The notes under the pieces were generated by a model. It searched no databases, was not told the DNA's origin, and saw nothing but the letters and a program-made list of their open reading frames with translations. From contig NZ_JASHIC010000002.1 in NCBI RefSeq assembly GCF_030056705.1, positions 124,001 through 188,000 of the forward strand: 64,000 nt of DNA, written 5' to 3'. The DNA is from Flectobacillus longus (GTDB lineage: Bacteria > Bacteroidota > Bacteroidia > Cytophagales > Spirosomataceae). Positions 56,551 through 64,000 of the stretch are shown piece after piece (position 1 is the stretch's first letter; every line of letters starts with the position of its first letter). A program made the translations under genes and the position numbers.

Positions 56551-57516
56551 ATGAAAAAAATTGCTCTCTTAATTCTTTTTTTAGCCTCTTTTGCTCTTCT
56601 TTATTCATGTAATACCATTCCTGATGTGGTGGCTCCTGGCCCAAATAACGAGCTACCTGCGGCTACAGGCAAATTGGATGTAAGCTTTACCGACCCAACA
56701 CTCAATGCTAATCCAGAAGTATTGGCGGGATCGGGCGATAACGTGACTGTAACACTTTTAATCAAAAAATCACCAGATGGTGGCAAGCCTCGTGTGGCAC
56801 GTGTATATGTGGCAGATAAAGCTAATTATCGTGGCACTACCGACCAACCTTTGTTTGAAGTAAAATTGAAAAATGTAGACGAGCAAACACAAACTTTTGA
56901 ATATACCGTTTCGGCGAGTACTGGCGTAAACTATATTCATTTTGATGTACAAGATAATAGCGGTGCAATTTCTCGTAAAACCCTAAAAATTTCTATTGGC
57001 TCTGAGGAACAAATTGCCTCTTGGAATAATATCGAGCTTGGTGCACAAAGCAATGATTTGGGCTCACGTTTTGCTTCTTCAACAGGCGTTGTGTACAAAG
57101 TGTGTGATATTGATTCAAATATCAAATTTGTTGATATTACTTATGCTTCAACTCGTACGGCTGATGAACCACAGTTTTTATCAAATCCAGAAAGAGTTTT
57201 ACAAGGATATTCGACAACTGTACCTGCATCAAATACTGATTGTGGAGGCTCTTCGACAGCGGGTGGCAATGCTACTTATTTCCAAGAAGCTCCAGTAGGT
57301 ATCGACTTCGATGCAGCTAATAACACTACTTTACAAGCTTTAAGTATTTCTTCAACCAAACAATCAGTTTTGGTAAAAGAAGGTAAAATATATGCTTACT
57401 CAAAAGGCTCAGGAACCAAAGTGAAAAAAGGCTTGATTCGTGTAAAATCTATTACCAAAGGCACAGCGGCTTACGCCCAAGGAAAGGTAGTTTTTGATGT
57501 GAAAATTCAAAAATAA
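56551..57516 (+). CDS. Hypothetical lipoprotein
   Basis: 321 residues. Lipobox: MKKIALLILFLASFALLYSC (Cys20), followed by NTIPDVVAPGP. The remainder has Ig/beta-sandwich-like character (KLDVSFTDPTLNANPEVLAG, VARVYVADKANYRGTTDQPL, KGLIRVKSITKGTAAYAQGK). No enzymatic motif is seen. It is preceded by a 259-base spacer and followed by a dispersed repeat. Function unknown. Confidence 0.7.
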   Translation: MKKIALLILFLASFALLYSCNTIPDVVAPGPNNELPAATGKLDVSFTDPTLNANPEVLAGSGDNVTVTLLIKKSPDGGKPRVARVYVADKANYRGTTDQPLFEVKLKNVDEQTQTFEYTVSASTGVNYIHFDVQDNSGAISRKTLKISIGSEEQIASWNNIELGAQSNDLGSRFASSTGVVYKVCDIDSNIKFVDITYASTRTADEPQFLSNPERVLQGYSTTVPASNTDCGGSSTAGGNATYFQEAPVGIDFDAANNTTLQALSISSTKQSVLVKEGKIYAYSKGSGTKVKKGLIRVKSITKGTAAYAQGKVVFDVKIQK

Positions 57517-57575
57517 AACTGCCAACTTCAAACTATAGAAGTTTATTGGCTATCAATCAAACATGAGTAATCCCT

Positions 57576-57728
57576 AATTTAGCGATTTAGTGATTGAACG
57601 AGTGAGTGATTATGTAAAAATATGTATTCCATCAGTAGAGACGCAATGATTGCGTCTTAAACTGAGTAAAATCTAGCATGATAGCATTTAAAAAGGGTTC
57701 GGAAAATATTTTCCGAACCCTTTTTAAA
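57576..57728 (+). repeat. Dispersed intergenic repeat, copy A
   Basis: Plus strand: GAACGAGTGAGTGATTATGT, ATCAGTAGAGACGCAATGAT, GCGTCTTAAACTGAGTAAAA, CTAGCATGATAGCATTT, then a terminator. Copy B at 41.1 kb is nearly collinear over about 140 bases, and shorter or diverged versions lie at 31.4 and 51.4 kb. Confidence 0.7.
57687..57728. terminator. 42-base perfect palindrome, bidirectional terminator
   Basis: 21 bp exact arms around TCGGAAAATATTTTCCGA, between the convergent lipoprotein and helicase genes. The core is shared with 41066-41111 though the flanking arm bases differ in a paired way (GGGT/ACCC versus GCGG/CCGC). Confidence 0.82.
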
Positions 57729-57760
57729 ATAAAAACTAGGAGAATAAAACGCTCTCTCTC

Positions 57761-59086
57761 TTACGATTTGCGAGAACGGTTTTCGTACGACTTACCGTAT
57801 TTGCGCTTCATTTCGGCTTTATGGTCTCTTCTTACATTCACCTTCTTGTTCTTATCATTTTTGTCATGATAAGCACTATTGTCTGCAATGTCAGGAAGTT
57901 TGGTAATAAACTTCATTTTTGCCTTCGGAATTTCCTCTTCTAGCAATTTGTCTGAAATCATTAAACCTTCTGGAGAATCTAAAATAGGCAACTCAAAGTT
58001 CATGAGCGTTTCGACCTGTTTCAGATATTCCACTTCATTTTTGGTGACAAAAGCGATTGCAATCCCTTTTTTATCATAACGACCTGTACGTCCAATGCGG
58101 TGAATATAGTTTTCAGGCATATCTGGCATATCAAAGTTGATTACGTGCGTAACTTCATCAATATCCAAACCTCTAGCAATAATATCTGTAGCAATCAATA
58201 CTTGGCAATAGCCTAACTCAAATAAGCCAACGCTATTGAAACGGTGGTTTTGATTCTTATTTGAGTGAATTACATCCACCTTGTGTTGAAGTGTTTTTTG
58301 CAATTGCTCATACAAAGTATCTGCTAACTTTTTGGTTGCCACAAATACCAATACCTTCGTCATACTTTCGTCATTTTTTAACAAAAGATTCAACAAATTT
58401 ACTTTCGTATAAAAGTTCTGAACAAAGTAATAAGATTGGGTAATGTTTTGGTGTGGTGTGCCAACTGCCTCTGTCTCAATACGAACAGGGGAGTTAAAGA
58501 AGGTTTCGACTAAAGTTTCAACATCTTTGGTAAGCGTAGCAGAGAAAAGTAAGTTTTGACGTTTTGAAGGTAATTTGTCAAAAATTACAGTCAATTGAGC
58601 ACGGAAACCCAAATTAAGCATTTCGTCGAACTCATCAATAATCAAACGTTTTACGTTTTTAGGATTAATGGTTCCGTTCATCAAAAAGTCTACCAAACGC
58701 CCTGGTGTTGCTACCAAGATATCAGCTCCTTGGAGTAATTCTGCCGTTTGTGGTTTGGTGTTTACCCCGCCAAAAATCCCTACAGTACGCACCGTCATAT
58801 AAGTGGTAAGTGCTTTTACAGATTCCATTACTTGTACAACCAACTCACGTGTAGGCACCAAAATGATAATTTGAGGGTGTTTTTCCTTTGAGAATTGATA
58901 AAGTCGTAAAGCAGGTAATAGATAAGCGTAGGTTTTTCCCGTACCAGTTTGGGCAATGCCACAAACATCTCTTCCCGACATCACTACCGAGAAAACCTGC
59001 TCTTGAATGGGAGTTGGTTCTGTGAGCCCTAGATCATTGAGGGCATTTAATAAGAACGTATTGATATTTAATTCTTCGAATGTCAT
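57761..59086 (-). CDS. DEAD/DEAH-box RNA helicase (RhlE-like)
   Basis: 441 residues. Unwinds structured RNA; often in ribosome assembly or mRNA decay. Seen: Q-motif LGLTEPTPIQEQVFSVVMSG, Walker A AQTGTGKT, motif II IIDEFDEML (DEFD in place of DEAD), SAT (LLFSATLTKD), and HRIGRTGRYDKKG. A basic C-terminal tail (KNKKVNVRRDHKAEMKRKYG) is RNA-binding in type. Confidence 0.92.
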   Translation of the reverse strand: MTFEELNINTFLLNALNDLGLTEPTPIQEQVFSVVMSGRDVCGIAQTGTGKTYAYLLPALRLYQFSKEKHPQIIILVPTRELVVQVMESVKALTTYMTVRTVGIFGGVNTKPQTAELLQGADILVATPGRLVDFLMNGTINPKNVKRLIIDEFDEMLNLGFRAQLTVIFDKLPSKRQNLLFSATLTKDVETLVETFFNSPVRIETEAVGTPHQNITQSYYFVQNFYTKVNLLNLLLKNDESMTKVLVFVATKKLADTLYEQLQKTLQHKVDVIHSNKNQNHRFNSVGLFELGYCQVLIATDIIARGLDIDEVTHVINFDMPDMPENYIHRIGRTGRYDKKGIAIAFVTKNEVEYLKQVETLMNFELPILDSPEGLMISDKLLEEEIPKAKMKFITKLPDIADNSAYHDKNDKNKKVNVRRDHKAEMKRKYGKSYENRSRKS

Positions 59087-59304
59087 GGTTGTAAAAGTCG
59101 ATAGCTCGACCTTGGCCGAGCTATGAAGTACTAATTTTTACAAAGTTACGATATATCTTTGGTAAAAAGCTATTCTTTATCAAGATTATTTCTTGGAAAT
59201 AGTCTAAAAATACAATCGCTATTGTTTTGATTTTCAGTTAACTAGTTTTTGGTTTAGTTTGAAAAATTACAGAATAGATACCGATAGTTGATGGATAAAA
59301 AAAA

Positions 59305-59742
59305 CTAAATATCCTTTGTCATTTTAAAATGAGGGATTTCTCCAAAAAGCAAATACGAATCCGCAATAATAGTATAGCCGATGGCTTTATAGAAAGCAAC
59401 GGCATTTTGACGGGCATCTAGTACAATTTGCGTCATACCTTGTTGACGAGCTGCCTCTTCGAGATAAGCCATTAAAAGCTTGCCTACACCTTTTCCTTGG
59501 GCTTCGTTGGATACCGCCACACAACGAACTTGTCCTTCGGTCAGACTATTTTTTTGTAAACGAGCCACGCCCAAAATTTGCCTACTTTCGGTATCTACAG
59601 CCATAGCATGCGTTGCTTCGTCTTCGTCCTTTAGTACCTCACTACCTTTGGGCTGTCCCCATGGTTCACGTAAGATTTTAAAACGTAAATCATAATATTT
59701 TTCCCACTGTTCTGCACTCTGTGGCATACTAACTTCAATCAT
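59305..59742 (-). CDS. GNAT-family N-acetyltransferase
   Basis: 145 residues. Transfers acetyl from acetyl-CoA to an amine. Seen: the acetyl-CoA-binding motif VRCVAVSNEAQGKGVGKLLMAYLEE (Q/RxxGxG/A), followed by ARQQGMTQIVLDARQNAVAFYKAIGY. Substrate unknown. Cytosolic. A small palindrome AGAAGTGTA-A-TACACTTCT (59823-59841) lies upstream, between it and the nuclease gene. Confidence 0.88.
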   Translation of the reverse strand: MIEVSMPQSAEQWEKYYDLRFKILREPWGQPKGSEVLKDEDEATHAMAVDTESRQILGVARLQKNSLTEGQVRCVAVSNEAQGKGVGKLLMAYLEEAARQQGMTQIVLDARQNAVAFYKAIGYTIIADSYLLFGEIPHFKMTKDI

Positions 59743-59822
59743 AGTTGATGAATGTTTATTGGTTTGTACACTAATCCTGCATATAGGATTTTTGAAATTA
59801 TTTATACAAAATATTAGATTTT

Positions 59823-59841
59823 AGAAGTGTAATACACTTCT
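59823..59841. other. Small perfect palindrome upstream of the GNAT gene
   Basis: AGAAGTGTA-A-TACACTTCT, 9 bp arms. It could be an operator for the GNAT gene or a weak exit hairpin for the nuclease gene; no long T-run follows. Confidence 0.4.
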
Positions 59842-59915
59842 GAATTTTAATTTACTAAAAGAATAGAATATTTACCTATTTCCAAAATCATAGACGTATT
59901 ATGCCCAACTCCATC

Positions 59916-61364
59916 TTAGTTATTATCCACTCTTGCTTCAATTACACTTTGAATATCTTTTGGTACATCTGAAAGAAAATCAAAGCCTGTAAGTTTTTCC
60001 AAGGCATCTACCGACACTCGATAGTCACGCCAATTGGTAGCTCCAGCTTGATTGGTGTTGGGAATGTTTACTGCAATCACACGAGTATCTGTGCCAATTC
60101 TATATAAGTCGTTCTGTCCAACAGGCAATACAACAATGATTTTCCAAACGGATTTAGGTACTACGATAGTATTTTTGTTTCCAATGGTTTGAGCTTCACC
60201 ATTTGACCCAGAGCCTCCTTGTCCATAAGGCCCCGCAATGACATATAATTCATAACCTTGCTCTACGAGTCTACGAGCATATTCTTCTAGGTTTTTCCAA
60301 ACACCACGGTTATTATCTGGTGCTTGAGGCATCATATTGGTCATCAAAAACGTTTCCTGATTTTCTTCCACGCTTCCATCTCTATCGTCTGACGGACAAA
60401 TATGTCCTCTATCAAAACCCGAATCTGTATAATCTCTAGTATTTACTGCCGACCAACCCTGTGGAAGAGAGCTATCAGGTCTGAAATCATTTTGTCTTTG
60501 TGCATCGCCTTTCCATGCAGCGCTCACGTGCCAGCTAACCCAATTGGCTGTTGCTTTTGATTTGTTATAAGATAGGGTGTAAGCATTTTTCAACATCAAA
60601 AAATTATTCGAATAGCTAGTATTGCTAATAGCATTGCTTGGATTGCCTAGCAACAAATTATTATCCTTAGTTGCTACGTTGTTTGGCGCTGGCTTTGGAT
60701 TTGGATTAGGTTTAGGACTTGGATTGGGCGTAGGAGTTGGCGTTGGGTTGGGAGTAGGAGTAACATTACCCGAATAAGCCAAAACGCTTACGTCGTCGAT
60801 GTTCAATCGTCCGTTGGTGCCATCCACTTTTACTATTTCAAATCGGGTCGGAATAGTTGTATTTACCGTAAAAGTAAAGTCTTTTAAAAACTTATCAGTC
60901 AATGTGATGGTGTTGCCAATTTTAGACCAAGTATTTCCTCTGTTAGTTGAAATACGAACCTCAAAAGCAGCAGTTTTATCCGACTGATATAGCCCTGCCT
61001 TCAATTTGATTTGGTAAATACCTGATGTCAAGTCTGTATCAAAACGAACTAAACCATCTTCTTTGATACGAATCGCTTTTGCGCCATTTTTGACATCATT
61101 GTCAGTACTTCCCATCATGGCATTTTCAAAATACCAATCTCCTGAGTTGGTTGTGATGGTGGCAGTTTCATATTTATTTTTACTTACTTGGTCAAAGTTT
61201 TCTGGGAAATTACTGATTACTTTAACCACATTGGTGGTCTTGTTAGTATTGGTATTCGTGTTGGTATTGTTTGGTGTGTAAACACTCACACATGAATAGA
61301 ATAACCACGAACTAGCAATGAAAATGGTTAGGTTTTTAAATAATGATTGAAAGTGTGTTTTCAT
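59916..61364 (-). CDS. DNA/RNA non-specific endonuclease lipoprotein with N-terminal beta domain
   Basis: 482 residues from the ATG at 61364. The longer frame from 61424 would overlap a terminator and is disfavoured. Lipoprotein-type signal (ASSWLFYSC), then a low-complexity NTNTNTNTNK stretch, a beta-rich domain (about 50-200), a Pro-rich linker (TPTPNPTPTPTPNPSPKPNP), and the nuclease domain with the catalytic DRGHICPSDDRDGS. The DRGH motif is that of the NUC1/EndA family, which cuts DNA and RNA using a metal ion. Probably surface-exposed, for nutrient nucleic acid use or defence. Confidence 0.9.
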   Translation of the reverse strand: MKTHFQSLFKNLTIFIASSWLFYSCVSVYTPNNTNTNTNTNKTTNVVKVISNFPENFDQVSKNKYETATITTNSGDWYFENAMMGSTDNDVKNGAKAIRIKEDGLVRFDTDLTSGIYQIKLKAGLYQSDKTAAFEVRISTNRGNTWSKIGNTITLTDKFLKDFTFTVNTTIPTRFEIVKVDGTNGRLNIDDVSVLAYSGNVTPTPNPTPTPTPNPSPKPNPNPKPAPNNVATKDNNLLLGNPSNAISNTSYSNNFLMLKNAYTLSYNKSKATANWVSWHVSAAWKGDAQRQNDFRPDSSLPQGWSAVNTRDYTDSGFDRGHICPSDDRDGSVEENQETFLMTNMMPQAPDNNRGVWKNLEEYARRLVEQGYELYVIAGPYGQGGSGSNGEAQTIGNKNTIVVPKSVWKIIVVLPVGQNDLYRIGTDTRVIAVNIPNTNQAGATNWRDYRVSVDALEKLTGFDFLSDVPKDIQSVIEARVDNN

Positions 61365-61408
61365 AGGGAATAACAATGATATGGATTTGGGTTGAAAGAG
61401 TTTGACAT

Positions 61409-61449
61409 AAAAAAGCCTCATCAAACATAGTAGTTTAATGAGGCTTTTG
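61409..61449 (-). terminator. Terminator of rny
   Basis: AAAAGCCTCATCAAA and TTTAATGAGGCTTTT pair around a short loop; on the minus strand the 3' end is TTTTTT. It separates rny from the nuclease gene. Confidence 0.82.
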
Positions 61450-61468
61450 AGTGATTTATTGTGTGAAA

Positions 61469-63046
61469 TTATTTTGCGTAATTTACAGCACGCATTTCAC
61501 GGATAACAGTTACCTTGATTTGACCAGGATACTGCATTTCTTTTTCGATTTTTTGAGAAATATCGTAAGACAACATGCTTGCTTTTTCGTCAGACACATT
61601 TTCAGAATCTACCAATACACGTAGTTCACGACCTGCTTGGATAGCATAACATTTTTGAACACCATTGAAGCTTGTTGCCAATTCTTCAAGTTCTTTCAAA
61701 CGACGCATATATGATTCCATCATTTCACGACGAGCACCTGGGCGAGAGCCTGAAATAGCATCACATACCTGAACGATTGGTGAAATCATTGATGTCATTT
61801 CAATTTCATCGTGGTGAGCACCAATAGCATTACATACCTCTACATTCTCTTTGTACTTTTCAGCAAGCTGCATACCCAAAATAGCGTGTGGTAATTCAGC
61901 TTCTTCTGGCCATACTTTACCAATATCGTGTAACAAACCTGCACGTTTAGCCAACTTCGCATTTAATCCCAATTCAGCCGCCATAGTAGCACAAAGTTTG
62001 GCTACTTCACGTGAGTGTTGCAATAGGTTCTGTCCATAAGATGAACGGAAACGCATACGACCAACCATCTTGATTAACTCTGGATGCAAACCGTGGATAC
62101 CCAAATCGATAACAGTACGCTCACCGATTTCGATGATTTCTTCTTCAATATTTTTCTTCGTTTTAGCCACAACTTCTTCGATACGAGCTGGGTGAATACG
62201 ACCATCTTGTACCAAACGGTGTAATGACAAACGAGCGATTTCACGACGAACAGGATCAAAGCCCGAAATGATAATTGCTTCAGGAGTATCGTCAACGATA
62301 AATTCAACACCAGTAGCCGACTCCAATGCACGAATGTTACGCCCTTCACGACCAATGATTTTACCTTTTACATCGTCAGATTCGATGTTGAATACAGACA
62401 CACAGTTTTCGATAGCATTTTCGGCAGCGGTACGTTGAATCGTTTCAATAACCACTTTTTTAGCTTCTTTCGTAGCTGTCAACTTCGCTTCTTCGATAGT
62501 ATTTTTGATAATAGAAGATGCTTTAGTTTCAGCTTCACCACGTAGTGCATCAATCAATTGTTGACGAGCTTCATCTGCGGAAAGACCTGCGATTTTTTCT
62601 AATTGTGCTACTTGAGAAGCTAACATTTTTTCAGCTTCGTCACGTTTACGGTCAGCTTCCTCTAGCTTACGTTTTAAGTTTTCATCCTTTGCATTCAACG
62701 ATTGACGTTGGCTACTCAATTCAGATTCGAGGCGCTTCGTTTGCTCCATCGATTGTTGAATACTACGTTCTTTTTCTTTAAGTTTTTGTTCGTTTTGAAT
62801 AAGGATTTGTTTCTTTTTATTTGAGTCGTCTTCAAACTCGGCTCTCAATTTGAGGAACTTTTCTTTTGCTTCGAGTATACGGTCTTTTTTGATATTCTCA
62901 GCTTGAGACTCAGCATTTTTTACAATGTCTGAAGCTTTGGCAATAGCCTCATCTTCGATTTTTTGTGTATTTTTTGCAAAAATCACTTTGCCAAGAAATA
63001 TACCTGCCACAAGAGAAACTACAGCAGCAATAATGGGAGTTAACAT
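61469..63046 (-). CDS. rny: Ribonuclease Y
   Basis: 525 residues. A membrane-anchored endoribonuclease that starts mRNA decay. Seen: an N-terminal transmembrane helix ([20 protein letters not shown]), a long coiled coil (about 30-200), the KH domain ([20 protein letters not shown]), and the HD domain with HDIGK ([15 protein letters not shown]). It lies downstream of zapA on the same strand, 326 bases away. Confidence 0.96.
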   Translation of the reverse strand: MLTPIIAAVVSLVAGIFLGKVIFAKNTQKIEDEAIAKASDIVKNAESQAENIKKDRILEAKEKFLKLRAEFEDDSNKKKQILIQNEQKLKEKERSIQQSMEQTKRLESELSSQRQSLNAKDENLKRKLEEADRKRDEAEKMLASQVAQLEKIAGLSADEARQQLIDALRGEAETKASSIIKNTIEEAKLTATKEAKKVVIETIQRTAAENAIENCVSVFNIESDDVKGKIIGREGRNIRALESATGVEFIVDDTPEAIIISGFDPVRREIARLSLHRLVQDGRIHPARIEEVVAKTKKNIEEEIIEIGERTVIDLGIHGLHPELIKMVGRMRFRSSYGQNLLQHSREVAKLCATMAAELGLNAKLAKRAGLLHDIGKVWPEEAELPHAILGMQLAEKYKENVEVCNAIGAHHDEIEMTSMISPIVQVCDAISGSRPGARREMMESYMRRLKELEELATSFNGVQKCYAIQAGRELRVLVDSENVSDEKASMLSYDISQKIEKEMQYPGQIKVTVIREMRAVNYAK

Positions 63047-63372
63047 TTTAGAATACCGTTTTAGAATCGCTTTATTAGTGAATCAAGCTCGGTAGCGAGC
63101 ACAAATCAATAGTTAAATAACGATTGTGAAAAAAAATACTAAAACAGGTAATTACCGAAGAGGGGTATATCAAAGCTGAAGATTAGTTAATATCTATAAA
63201 ACACAGATATTACAATATGATATATCTTGATACCAAGCTATAGTGCCAGACATTGCGTCAAAATATTCTAATTAAATAATCTATCTTGATGCTTTAGCTT
63301 AAGGATGCTTATAGGAAAACTTTAAGTATCAGAAGCAAAAACATTTAGTGCAAACGAATATACTTTAAGACT
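63047..63372 (-). other. zapA-rny spacer, possible structured RNA
   Basis: Minus strand contains AAGCTA/TAGCTT (63295-63300, 63235-63240), AATATCT/AGATATT, and GGTAATTACC, and a weak promoter-like TTTG (18 bases) TAGCTTGG. In several bacteria the 6S RNA gene lies beside zapA, so a 6S RNA is a possibility, but I could not trace its central bubble. A GCTCG/CGAGC hairpin (63087-63101) lies near the rny start. Confidence 0.2.
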
Positions 63373-63663
63373 TTATTTCAAAATGGAATCTAAAAGAGTA
63401 TCCATTTCTGACATTTTGGTCATTACAGTTTTTTGGAGATCAGAATGCTTATTGTCAAACTTTAGATTGTCGATAGCGTAATCTAATGCCACAAAAGCGA
63501 GTAGTTCGTATGATTCAGAGAGTCCAACTTTTTCTCTCACAAAATCCATTCTTTCATTAATCAACTTTGCTGCCTTGCGAACGTACTCTTCCTCCTCTCG
63601 TCCCACCATTAGGTTGAACTCCTTAAGACCTACATTGATATTGCAAGGGATTTTATCTGCCAT
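63373..63663 (-). CDS. zapA: Cell division protein ZapA
   Basis: 96 residues. Promotes FtsZ bundling at the Z-ring. Seen: the N-terminal ZapA domain NVGLKEFNLMVGREEEEYVRKAAKLIN and the C-terminal coiled coil. It follows the coiled-coil gene at the right edge, with 87 bases between, an arrangement common in this phylum. Confidence 0.9.
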   Translation of the reverse strand: MADKIPCNINVGLKEFNLMVGREEEEYVRKAAKLINERMDFVREKVGLSESYELLAFVALDYAIDNLKFDNKHSDLQKTVMTKMSEMDTLLDSILK

Positions 63664-63750
63664 TGGTTTAGGATTTTTAATGACTCATACCGTCTCGGCT
63701 TTGTCTGAGCTATAATTTTATATATGCTATATCCAGTTACCTAGAGATTT

Positions 63751-64000
63751 TTAAACGCTTAGTTGACTAATACACTTATCTATTTCCAAAATATATTCGT
63801 CGATTTTTTCCTTCAATTCGGCAGGGTCACCTGCGTTTTTGAGATTGTTCGTTACAATCTTAGTAAATTTATCTGACTTTTTAAAGTTTTTAGACTGTTC
63901 GTTTAATTTTTTCTGTAAATCTAAATTCTCTTTTTCTATCTCGATTATCTTCTTTTTTAGTAATTCTTTTTCCTTTTGTGACTCTTTTAGCTGATCTTTT
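63751..64000 (-). CDS. Coiled-coil protein upstream of zapA (5' end beyond window)
   Basis: An open minus-strand frame enters from the right edge and ends at the TAA at 63751. The visible 82 residues are a Lys/Glu-rich coiled coil (KEKELLKKKIIEIEKENLDL) and a conserved-looking C-terminus (NNLKNAGDPAELKEKIDEYI to CISQLSV). Small proteins of this kind precede zapA in other Bacteroidota. Function unknown, possibly linked to cell division. Confidence 0.75.
   Translation of the reverse strand, partial: KDQLKESQKEKELLKKKIIEIEKENLDLQKKLNEQSKNFKKSDKFTKIVTNNLKNAGDPAELKEKIDEYILEIDKCISQLSV

Noticed and set aside
61365-61424. Longer start of the nuclease gene at 61424
   Set aside because: It would overlap the rny terminator and lacks a good signal peptide; the ATG at 61364 gives a lipoprotein signal.

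Overview
The window is a chromosomal segment of an AT-rich member of the Bacteroidota, most likely of the Cytophagales (a Flectobacillus/Arcicella/Runella-like bacterium; the genus is my guess from overall character only). The evidence is C-terminal type IX secretion (T9SS) sorting domains of both type A (YPNP start) and type B (gliding-motility-associated, FTPNEDGINDFW), Bacteroidota-type promoters (TTTG, 16-20 bases, TAnnTTTG), lack of Shine-Dalgarno sequences, the alternative GlmU-type sugar nucleotidyltransferase, and DUF3050 and DUF4230 proteins. No transposase, integrase, CRISPR array, tRNA or rRNA was found, so this is core chromosome with a secreted-protein layer.

Layout. 1-4.3 kb: two adjacent, related T9SS-type giant secreted proteins on the minus strand (the first runs off the left edge). 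4.9-10.6 kb: housekeeping genes recG, a DUF3050 gene, adk and obg. 10.7-14.7 kb: a 1323-residue Ig-repeat protein with a type A tail. 14.8-20.2 kb: an RfbD-like reductase, an HMA-like protein, a lipoprotein with two truncated globin domains, hemA and DUF4230. 20.2-23.1 kb (minus): prephenate dehydrogenase and an aminotransferase behind a tyrosine leader peptide and attenuator, then recX. 23.3-26.8 kb: nrdA and, after a structured spacer, rpmE2. 27.2-34.8 kb: GlmU-like, holB, hemC, a cyclophilin, a YggS-type protein, a coiled-coil protein and the rpsF-rpsR-rplI operon. 35.0-41.0 kb: two paralogous secreted SGNH/sialate-O-acetylesterase-like proteins with Ig repeats and type A tails. 41.2-51.2 kb: mostly minus-strand genes (peroxiredoxin, BatA-domain protein, greA, M15 peptidase, DMT transporter, def, photolyase), with fmt on plus. 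51.4-64 kb: TatD, ppa plus an in-frame DUF2007 reading frame, sppA, bioB, a lipoprotein, a DEAD-box helicase, GNAT, a secreted nuclease, rny, zapA and the edge of a coiled-coil gene.

The most striking non-coding signal is upstream of the tyrosine-biosynthesis genes (22.38-22.55 kb): a strong promoter, an 18-residue peptide MNQSINTYRAYYYYALQA with five Tyr codons, a terminator hairpin, and a competing antiterminator whose 5' arm overlaps the peptide's stop codon. This is a complete ribosome-mediated attenuator. Other candidates are a promoter, 11-codon ORF and terminator ahead of greA; a folded leader before rpmE2; an orphan three-hairpin RNA downstream of fmt; a 15-bp perfect palindrome over the rpsF -33 box; a stop codon separating ppa from a start-less DUF2007 frame; and a family of dispersed intergenic repeats (31.4, 41.1, 51.4 and 57.6 kb).

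All functional calls rest on motif recognition by eye. No database search, folding or alignment program was run, and operon, promoter and RNA calls are inferences from sequence pattern.
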